A stretch of 8,050 bases of DNA. It comes from DATFJZ01 sp046482845. GTDB lineage: Bacteria > Desulfobacterota > Desulfobacteria > Desulfobacterales > Desulfobacteraceae. Each line of letters opens with the position of its first letter. The stretch's first letter is position 1. The position numbers and the translations under genes are program-made. This document shows, in pieces, positions 1 through 5,082 of this stretch. The notes beneath the pieces are model-generated. The model was not told the DNA's origin. It did not search any database and saw nothing but the letters and a program-made list of their open reading frames with translations. Location of the stretch: the NCBI GenBank assembly GCA_046482845.1, contig JAWOEJ010000066.1, forward strand, positions 1 through 8,050, in the 5' to 3' direction.

Positions 1-139
1 AACGGCTTTTGGGTAATTTTTTCTATTGCATCTGATATTCTCGTGTTTTCTGAAATGGCATGGACAACAGTAATGGGGGTCATGACATCAGATACCCTCA
101 CAGACCTGAGCTGAAGCAGATTGTGTATTATCCTGGATT
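1..139. repeat. Direct repeat copy A (exact match to 383-521)
   Basis: Positions 1-139 are identical to 383-521 (offset 382). The identity ends at 139/521: the next bases are T at 140 and C at 522. The left limit is beyond the window, so the repeat is at least 139 bp. It lies inside the coding region of the DUF21/CBS gene and accounts for that gene's altered 3' end. Confidence 0.95.
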
Positions 140-143
140 TCAT
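1..143 (-). pseudogene. Partial second copy of the CBS-coding region, running off the left edge
   Basis: Read on the minus strand from ATG at 143-141, this frame gives 47 codons of CBS-domain sequence (SRIIHNLLQL, SDVMTPITVV) and stays open to position 1. It matches residues 248-292 of the upstream DUF21/CBS protein because the DNA is an exact copy. There is no Shine-Dalgarno before the ATG. The copy is offset by 382 bp (one base out of phase with the upstream frame), so it cannot be read as a continuation of that protein without a frameshift. If it continues to the left it may carry the normal C-terminus of the ancestral gene. It could be a pseudogene fragment, a separately translated CBS-only protein, or an assembly artefact. 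Confidence 0.55.
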
Positions 144-1260
144 GCGGTAAAAAAAGATTGTTATAGAAGGGCTTTGGAACCATGGCGATATGCTGTCTGT
201 GCTTGAGGAAACGTTCCAGCAGACTTGAAACCAGAACTGTTCCTGGAATGATGAGGATGTCGCGTTTAAAGGATTTTAAAAAGGCGCTGTTCTGGTCCCG
301 GGCTTTTTTCAATAAAATATCGTCCCTTAAAACAAAACCGGTGATATTGTCAATATCTGTTTTGAACACAGGTATTCTTGAGAACGGCTTTTGGGTAATT
401 TTTTCTATTGCATCTGATATTCTCGTGTTTTCTGAAATGGCATGGACAACAGTAATGGGGGTCATGACATCAGATACCCTCACAGACCTGAGCTGAAGCA
501 GATTGTGTATTATCCTGGATTCATTGTCCTGAATGTCTCCGGCTTCCGCTCCCACCCTTGCCATGGCCATTAACTCGTCCCGGTTAAAATTGTTAAGGGT
601 TTTTCCGTGGGAAACCAGTTTTGTAACTTTTTCCGAACACCATACAATGGGATACAATAACCAGATTAAAGATTGTACAAAAAGGGCTGTTGCCCCGGCA
701 AGATTTGACCAGTAAACCGCTCCAAGGGTTTTGGGAACAATTTCTGAAAGAAAGAGAATCATCAGGGTCATAACTGCTGAAAACAGACCGAACCATTTGC
801 TGCCGAAAACAATTGAGGCCTGAGCACCTGCGCCTATGGCCCCTAGGGTATGGGCAATGGTATTCAAGGTTAAAATAGCGGCAAGGGACTGGTCTATGTT
901 TTCTTCCTTCAATTTTTTTAAAATGGCGGCGCGGCCGGGATATTTTTCTTTCTGGTTTTCGATGTATGACGGGGTAATGCTTAAAAGGGTTGCTTCTGCT
1001 ATGGAGCAGAGAAAGGAAAAGATCAGTGCCACCAGTACATAAAGAATCAAAAAAATAATATGCGGGTCTAGTGCTTTGCCGGTTTCATCTACCGGCGCGT
1101 TTGTTCCAGCCATTGATACAGATGTAAAAACAAGCACAAGGACGATGGATATTGCATTCCTCATGGATGGGGTAATCATAAATTTTATGGAAAAGCGGCG
1201 ATACCCCCCCGAAGTCTTCATCTTCGATGAATCGCCGCCGGTGTCAACCTTGCGTTTCAA
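88..1260 (-). CDS. DUF21/CBS-pair membrane protein (CNNM/HlyC-like), 3' end altered
   Basis: Predicted 390-residue inner-membrane protein of the DUF21-CBS (CNNM/CorC-like) family, whose members are linked to divalent-cation or sodium transport and its control. The substrate here is unknown. A hydrophobic segment (about 34-50) looks like a signal or first TM helix. The DUF21 core follows (about 67-208) with several TM helices and the family-typical SEIVPKTLG stretch (172-180). A CBS pair then spans about 247-361 (SDVMTP at 263-268, SRIPVF at 294-299). Family members continue after HIAMV (357-361) with a VDEYGG-type segment. Here the frame instead runs through a 45-bp unrelated stretch into an out-of-frame repeat of its own CBS region and stops at 88, so the C-terminus is abnormal. 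The TTG start at 1260 is chosen because GTGAGG lies 7 nt upstream; ATGs at 1221 and 1179 lack a clear Shine-Dalgarno. The gene lies 48 nt after the FmdE-like gene and is probably co-transcribed with it. Family assignment is firm; an intact product is doubtful. Confidence 0.8.
   Translation of the reverse strand: MKRKVDTGGDSSKMKTSGGYRRFSIKFMITPSMRNAISIVLVLVFTSVSMAGTNAPVDETGKALDPHIIFLILYVLVALIFSFLCSIAEATLLSITPSYIENQKEKYPGRAAILKKLKEENIDQSLAAILTLNTIAHTLGAIGAGAQASIVFGSKWFGLFSAVMTLMILFLSEIVPKTLGAVYWSNLAGATALFVQSLIWLLYPIVWCSEKVTKLVSHGKTLNNFNRDELMAMARVGAEAGDIQDNESRIIHNLLQLRSVRVSDVMTPITVVHAISENTRISDAIEKITQKPFSRIPVFKTDIDNITGFVLRDDILLKKARDQNSAFLKSFKRDILIIPGTVLVSSLLERFLKHRQHIAMVPKPFYNNLFLPHEIQDNTQSASAQVCEGI
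383..521. repeat. Direct repeat copy B (source copy inside the DUF21/CBS gene)
   Basis: This is the in-frame copy, encoding residues of the first CBS motif (around SDVMTP). It is probably the ancestral copy because it is flanked on both sides by normal family sequence. The copy at 1-139 is flanked on its right by a 45-bp stretch (140-184) that does not match the family. Confidence 0.95.
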
Positions 1261-1281
1261 TATATTGCCTCACAGTATCAA

Positions 1282-1319
1282 TTGAAGCATCAGTGAGTAT
1301 TTGAAGCATCAGTGAGTAT
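1282..1319. repeat. Perfect 19-bp tandem duplication over the FmdE gene stop codon
   Basis: The unit ttgaagcatcagtgagtat occurs twice head to tail, at 1282-1300 and 1301-1319. The right-hand unit contains the last codons and the TGA stop (1311-1309) of the FmdE-like gene. The left-hand unit lies in the 48-nt spacer before the DUF21/CBS gene. The duplication lengthens the intercistronic spacer and does not change the FmdE protein. Confidence 0.95.
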
Positions 1320-1911
1320 TGACTGCTTTGTAATAGGCTCCCATGGCACACGCCCTGCAGAGGGTCTGATCGTTTTTTATCACCTCCCGCCTGTCCAGGA
1401 TGATTTGACCGCATTTCTGGCAGACAGCCTTGAACTGCGGCGGACCCGGCATGTCACAGGCTTTCACATCCACCTGCACCGGGTCTATGGAAAACAGATC
1501 ATCCGTATCCATCTGCCTGTACACCTCAATCTCAATCTGTTCGGCTTCTTCCGGGTCCGCACCCGGAGGAGTTTTTTCAGCGGCCGAAGCTCTGGCACTT
1601 TTTTTGACTTCAAGCCTGAAGGCTTTTCCTGTTTCTATGTTTACAAAGGATGCTGCAATGATGCCATAGTCCATAAATATTAAGGACCGCCGGCCCAGAC
1701 TGGTGCCGGTGACATAGGCGATGGCATCTGCCGGACACCGGTTTATTTCTACAAAAACGATGAGTTTTTCGATATCAGGCATTTCACCGGGGTTTTCAAT
1801 ACCGATGCGCCTGCATCCTTCCATGGCCATTCGCACCCCAAGGACCTGACCCATGCTCAAATGTCCATGGGCTGCGGCAGATTCCTTCAGCAGGGTTTCA
1901 AAGGATTTCAT
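1309..1911 (-). CDS. FmdE-family protein with C-terminal zinc ribbon
   Basis: 200-residue cytoplasmic protein related to subunit E of formylmethanofuran dehydrogenase. In bacteria without methanogenesis such proteins are stand-alone and their exact role is not established; they are often found near molybdenum or tungsten enzymes. The N-terminal domain shows HGHLSMGQVLGVRMA (15-29) and EINRCPADAIAYVTGTSLG (55-73). The C-terminus is a four-cysteine zinc ribbon, CQKCG (164-168) and CRAC (185-188), separated from the core by an acidic, low-complexity linker (about 105-130). The position usually written TGCT in this family reads TGTS here, so one expected metal-ligand cysteine appears to be absent. 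The ATG at 1911 is preceded by AAGGA with 7-nt spacing. It precedes the DUF21/CBS gene by 48 nt in the same direction. No fmdABC or other molybdoenzyme genes are visible, so the partner is unknown. Confidence 0.88.
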   Translation of the reverse strand: MKSFETLLKESAAAHGHLSMGQVLGVRMAMEGCRRIGIENPGEMPDIEKLIVFVEINRCPADAIAYVTGTSLGRRSLIFMDYGIIAASFVNIETGKAFRLEVKKSARASAAEKTPPGADPEEAEQIEIEVYRQMDTDDLFSIDPVQVDVKACDMPGPPQFKAVCQKCGQIILDRREVIKNDQTLCRACAMGAYYKAVNTH

Positions 1912-2040
1912 TGTTTTTTCCTTATTCTGTTATTTCGATGATTAAATTTATATGTCTGATCCCTCACGGGTAAATGTCAACATTAAAAAATTTGATCCTC
2001 AAACTATACCATAGTCTTCTGAAACCAGATACAAAAAATT

Positions 2041-2083
2041 GATCATCAAGTGTTATGGCTTTTTAAAACTTGATAGCCGAGTA
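2041..2083. repeat. Possible remnant of the palindromic repeat found at 7586-7837
   Basis: AAAACTTGATAGCCGAGT (2065-2082) matches the right end of the 7586-7837 element (aaaacttgatgatcgagt) at 15 of 18 positions. Just upstream, gatcatcaagt (2041-2051) resembles the left end in the opposite orientation, so atcaagt (2045-2051) and acttgat (2068-2074) form an inverted repeat with a 16-nt spacer. It looks like both tips of the element with the middle missing. The match is short and the call is tentative. Confidence 0.4.
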
Positions 2084-2195
2084 TAAGTTATTTTAACTTG
2101 CTGCCTTAGTCGGTATTTGAAAAAACTGTTCAAAAATCTGGTCGTCTGCTTTGATACAGCGCTGTTTTAACTCCTGACATTTTTAAAGGAGTTTT

Positions 2196-2258
2196 ATGCC
2201 GTCCTGGTTCAATTGCGTGCTGCTTTTCCTGTCAGCCGTTACCCCCTTTCTGATGTAA
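2196..2258 (+). CDS. Doubtful 20-codon ORF with hairpin-masked ribosome binding site
   Basis: A short ORF encodes a hydrophobic 20-residue peptide (MPSWFNCVLL at the start). It has an AAGGAG 4 nt before the ATG, which is rather close. The AGGAGTT (2187-2193) pairs perfectly with AACTCCT (2169-2175) across an 11-nt loop, which would hide the ribosome binding site. No promoter was found on this strand. It could be a chance ORF; it is listed only because the initiation signal is unusual. Confidence 0.15.
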   Translation: MPSWFNCVLLFLSAVTPFLM

Positions 2259-2287
2259 TTTTTTTCCGCTCTCTCAGACAGAAGCGG

Positions 2288-3184
2288 TCAGTGGAAAAAA
2301 TCTTTCAGCGGCGCAAGGTGTGTCAGATAATTGATCAGCAGCTGGTTTTTTTCAAAATTCATCTTTTCCTTTTTGATAAAAATATTAAATTCATCTGCCA
2401 GAGGGGTGATGTGGGGGAAGGGGTCCATAAGCTGTTTGTTTTTCAGTTCGTCCATTACAGTATATTTGGGAACAAACCCAATGCCAAGACCTGAAATGGC
2501 CCCGTTGATTATTCCCCGGATATGGTTGATCTGCATTACCTTTTTTAAACAGGGCTGTTTATGGGCCGGAACAGCACAGATGAAATTGTGCCACCAGTCA
2601 AGATCCTTGTCAAGGGACAGAATGCAGATCTGGTTGAGGTCTTTCAGAGTCGAAATGCCGTTTTTTTTGACAAAGTCAGGGGATGCAATGGTGACATATT
2701 GTTCCCTGAACAGATAGATTTTTTCAAGGTTTTTTTCCGTATGGGGTTTACAGTCCACAATAAGGTCCACACCATCCTGAAGCAGTGGAGATTTCAGATG
2801 ATGGGAGAATAGAAAATCAAGGTGGATATCCGGGTATAACTCCAGAAATGGTTTAATATGATTGATTAGAATCGTTGTCCCGAATTCTACAGTACTTCCC
2901 ATACGAATGGTGAATTGTTGTTTTTCTTTGAAGGCTGCAATCTCATGGTCGGTTTTTTCCAGTTCATAAAAGATTTTTTCACAGGATCGAAACAGGATTT
3001 TTCCGGCCTGGGTAAGATTCAGGTTTCTTTTTTGTCTGTCAATCAAAGGAATGTCCAGGGAAGATTCCAGTTTTTTGACGGCATGGCTTACCGCACTCTG
3101 GGTAACAAACATATGTTCCGCGGTTCTGGTGAAGTTCTTTATTTTTCCAAGCATGAAAAAAGTTTTTAAATGGTAGAGATCCAT
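2288..3184 (-). CDS. LysR-type transcriptional regulator
   Basis: 298 residues, the usual LysR length. The N-terminal winged helix-turn-helix (about 3-60) is recognisable: YHLKTFFML, then FTRTAEHMFVTQSAVSHAVK (18-37) as the recognition helix region, and the LTQAG segment (57-61). The linker helix is followed by a substrate-binding-like effector domain (about 90-295) containing GISGLGIGFVPKY-like sequence near 230-240. Such proteins act as tetramers that bind upstream of a divergent target and respond to a small metabolite, which cannot be identified from the sequence. The start at 3184 has AAGGG a few bases upstream. The gene is divergent from pruA across a 263-bp spacer, so pruA is the likely target and self-regulation is likely. 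That target is inferred from position only. Confidence 0.92.
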   Translation of the reverse strand: MDLYHLKTFFMLGKIKNFTRTAEHMFVTQSAVSHAVKKLESSLDIPLIDRQKRNLNLTQAGKILFRSCEKIFYELEKTDHEIAAFKEKQQFTIRMGSTVEFGTTILINHIKPFLELYPDIHLDFLFSHHLKSPLLQDGVDLIVDCKPHTEKNLEKIYLFREQYVTIASPDFVKKNGISTLKDLNQICILSLDKDLDWWHNFICAVPAHKQPCLKKVMQINHIRGIINGAISGLGIGFVPKYTVMDELKNKQLMDPFPHITPLADEFNIFIKKEKMNFEKNQLLINYLTHLAPLKDFFH

Positions 3185-3225
3185 GCGACCCTTAATAAGG
3201 TGAATTACGGACTGTTATGAGAATT

Positions 3226-3253
3226 ATTCATGATTGATATAAATATTATGAAT
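3226..3253. promoter_or_regulatory. Candidate LysR-type operator between the divergent genes
   Basis: ATTCATGAT (3226-3234) and ATTATGAAT (3245-3253) form a dyad with one mismatch in nine. It abuts the putative -35 box of pruA and would sit at about -62 to -35 from its start site, the usual place for LysR-type activation sites. The region is AT-rich, so chance symmetry is possible. A second, perfect dyad lies at 3301-3318. Confidence 0.4.
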
Positions 3254-3281
3254 TTTACTTTATCATATTATTTTCTATAAT
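3254..3281 (+). promoter_or_regulatory. Putative sigma70-type promoter for pruA
   Basis: TTTACT (3254-3259) is separated by 16 nt from a perfect TATAAT (3276-3281). This predicts a start near 3288 and a leader of about 160 nt before the pruA start codon. A second TATAAT occurs at 3300-3305 without a good -35. The assignment rests on matches in AT-rich DNA. Confidence 0.4.
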
Positions 3282-3300
3282 ACCATCAGATTTTGATTTT

Positions 3301-3318
3301 ATAATCCCTGTGGATTAT
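3301..3318. promoter_or_regulatory. Perfect 7-bp inverted repeat, possible operator
   Basis: ATAATCC (3301-3307) and GGATTAT (3312-3318) are perfect arms around a 4-nt centre. It lies just downstream of the predicted pruA start site, where a bound protein could block transcription. It could instead form a small hairpin in the leader RNA. Confidence 0.35.
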
Positions 3319-3330
3319 GGTCAGACATCC

Positions 3331-3427
3331 CTTCAGCAATGGCCTGCAGGTGTATATGCACCGGCAGACCCTCCCGTCAGCCAGGGAGATGGTTCCTTCA
3401 CCGGCCGGGCCTGAAGAATTGTTTTTT
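3331..3427 (+). promoter_or_regulatory. Structured pruA leader with alternative pairings and a U tract
   Basis: CTTCAG (3331-3336) can pair with CTGAAG (3411-3416), enclosing GGCC/GGTG (3341-3344, 3349-3352) with CACCGGCC (3399-3406), and an inner CTCCC/GGGAG hairpin (3371-3388). The same GGTG can pair locally with CACC at 3359-3362, because CACCGGC occurs twice (3359-3365 and 3399-3405). The outer helix is followed by AATTG and seven T (3422-3428), then seven A and the AAGGAG that serves pruA. This resembles a switch ending in a terminator-like U tract; no known riboswitch class was recognised. Confidence 0.35.
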
Positions 3428-3447
3428 TAAAAAAAGGAGATTGAATA

Positions 3448-5082
3448 ATGGGCAACAGTATTTTGAGACTGCCAAAGGCTTACAATGAACCTGTCAAGCA
3501 GTACCGGCCGGGCAGCCCGGAACGGGAAATGCTTAAAGCCGAACTTAACAGGCAGTTAAATGAGGTCAGGGATATTCCCCTGATCATTAACGGAAAAGAG
3601 ATCAGGACCGCTGATCAGAAACAGGTCACCTGTCCCCACGACCATAAAAAGGTTCTGGCAGAGTTTTCCAATGCAGGCAGACCCGAAGTTGAGGCGGCCA
3701 TAGCTGCAGCACTGAATGCCAGCAAACAATGGGAAGAGATGCCCTGGCAGGAAAGGGCTTCGGTTTTTCTGAAAGCCGCAGATCTGATTTCCCAGAAATA
3801 CAGGTATGTGATTAACGCGGCTACCATGCTGGGGCAGTCCAAAAATTCATTTCAGGCTGAAATTGACGCTACCTGCGAACTGGTTGATTTTTACCGCTTT
3901 AATGCCAGGTATATGGAAGAAATTTACAAAAACCAGCCGACATCTGACAGAGGCATCTGGAACCGTATTGAATACCGTGCGCTTGAAGGATTTGTCTTTG
4001 CCCTGACCCCGTTCAATTTTACCGCCATTGCCGGCAACCTGGGCGGTGCACCTGCCCTCATGGGCAATACTGTTGTATGGAAACCGGCGTCCACTGCAGT
4101 TCTTTCCGGATACTACATTATGAAGATTCTCCAGGAAGCCGGGCTGCCCGACGGGGTGATCAATTTTATCCCGGGTAAGGGATCTGTGGTGGGAGAGTCT
4201 GTTTTAAACCATAAAGATCTTGCAGGTATCCATTTTACAGGCTCCACAAAGGTATTTAAGACTTTGTGGAAAACTGTGGGCAAAAATATTGACATCTACA
4301 GATCCTATCCCAGAGTGGTGGGCGAAACCGGGGGAAAGGATTTTATTTTCATGCATCCCACTGCCGATGCCGGTCAGGTGGTGACTGCGGCTGTCCGGGG
4401 GGCGTTTGAATACCAGGGTCAGAAATGCAGCGCGTGTTCCCGCATGTATATCCCTGCATCCCAATGGGATGAGGTAACAGACCGGCTTAAGACTGAAATT
4501 GCAAAAATCACCATGGGTGATGTAACAGAATTCAGTCATTTCATGAACGCCGTGATTGATGAAACTTCTTTTGATAATGTGGCCGGTTATATTAAGCGGG
4601 CTGAGCAATCCAATGATGCCGGTATTCTCACAGGCGGCAAAGCAGACAAATCAAAGGGCTACTTTATTGAGCCGACAGTGATAGTGGCCGAAGATCCCCA
4701 TTATGAATCCATGACCCAGGAGATTTTCGGGCCGGTACTGACGATTTACAGGTATGATGATGAAGCGCTGGACAAGGCACTGACCCTGGTGGATACAAGT
4801 TCTGCATATGCGCTCACCGGCGCGGTTTTTGCCCGGGACCGGCAGGCCATTGATAAAATGACCCGTGCCCTGACCCATTGTGCAGGTAATTTTTATATCA
4901 ATGACAAACCCACTGGATCCGTTGTGGGCCAGCAGCCATTTGGCGGGGCCAGGGCCAGCGGGACCAATGACAAGGCCGGCAGCATGCTGAACATGCTGCG
5001 CTGGACCTCGGCCCGCACCATAAAGGAAAATTTTGTTTCTCCGGAGGATTTTGCTTATCCGTTTATGGAAAGTGATGACTGA
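3448..5082 (+). CDS. pruA: L-glutamate gamma-semialdehyde (1-pyrroline-5-carboxylate) dehydrogenase
   Basis: 544-residue NAD-dependent aldehyde dehydrogenase of the group-1 P5C dehydrogenase type (like eukaryotic ALDH4A1). It oxidises glutamate semialdehyde to glutamate in proline or arginine breakdown, in the cytoplasm. The catalytic cysteine is C327 in GQKCSACSR (324-332) and the general base is E293 in GETGGKDF (292-299). The cofactor-domain motif is FTGS (263-266), and TPFNFTAIAGN (187-197) is typical of this group. The C-terminal NFYINDKPTGSVVGQQPFGG (481-500) with GARASGTND is diagnostic of the family. No proline dehydrogenase domain is fused, so it is not a PutA protein, and no prodh gene is visible. 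AAGGAG sits 8 nt before the ATG. It is divergent from the LysR gene and its last 28 bp overlap the end of pckG on the other strand. The function call is firm; the physiological source of P5C is not known. Confidence 0.95.
   Translation: MGNSILRLPKAYNEPVKQYRPGSPEREMLKAELNRQLNEVRDIPLIINGKEIRTADQKQVTCPHDHKKVLAEFSNAGRPEVEAAIAAALNASKQWEEMPWQERASVFLKAADLISQKYRYVINAATMLGQSKNSFQAEIDATCELVDFYRFNARYMEEIYKNQPTSDRGIWNRIEYRALEGFVFALTPFNFTAIAGNLGGAPALMGNTVVWKPASTAVLSGYYIMKILQEAGLPDGVINFIPGKGSVVGESVLNHKDLAGIHFTGSTKVFKTLWKTVGKNIDIYRSYPRVVGETGGKDFIFMHPTADAGQVVTAAVRGAFEYQGQKCSACSRMYIPASQWDEVTDRLKTEIAKITMGDVTEFSHFMNAVIDETSFDNVAGYIKRAEQSNDAGILTGGKADKSKGYFIEPTVIVAEDPHYESMTQEIFGPVLTIYRYDDEALDKALTLVDTSSAYALTGAVFARDRQAIDKMTRALTHCAGNFYINDKPTGSVVGQQPFGGARASGTNDKAGSMLNMLRWTSARTIKENFVSPEDFAYPFMESDD
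5055..5082. other. Convergent 28-bp overlap of pruA and pckG coding ends
   Basis: The pruA stop (TGA, 5080-5082) lies beyond the pckG stop (TAA on the minus strand, 5057-5055), so the 3' coding ends overlap tail to tail. There is no hairpin with a U tail between or close to the two stops, so each transcript probably runs antisense into the other gene. Whether this matters for expression cannot be told from sequence. Confidence 0.9.

Larger units (their letters stand above)
1912..2287. other. 376-bp AT-rich intergenic region, no convincing gene
   Basis: This spacer lies between the LysR-type gene and the FmdE-like gene, both on the minus strand. On the minus strand it holds an extended -10-like TGGTATAGT (2011-2003) without a good -35, and a TTGACA (1980-1975) without a -10 at normal spacing, so the FmdE promoter is unresolved. 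It also contains a short palindrome acagcgctgt (2156-2165), a possible repeat remnant (2041-2083) and a doubtful small ORF (2196-2258). No clear intrinsic terminator for the LysR gene is visible. Confidence 0.6.

Noticed and set aside
1282..1319. CRISPR-type repeat
   Set aside because: Only two units directly adjacent with no spacers; it is a simple tandem duplication.
1312..1683. 123-codon plus-strand ORF opposite the FmdE-like gene
   Set aside because: It is a shadow of the FmdE-like gene, which has clear family motifs and a good ribosome binding site on the other strand.
1952..1980. TTGACA on the minus strand as the -35 of the FmdE-like gene
   Set aside because: The hexamer at 17-nt spacing is AGACAT; the nearest TATAAA is 22 nt away, outside the usual range.
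2260..2300. Inverted repeat ttttttcc/ggaaaaaa around the LysR gene stop, as a terminator
   Set aside because: On either strand the 3' side of the stem is A-rich and is not followed by a U tract, so it lacks the intrinsic-terminator form.
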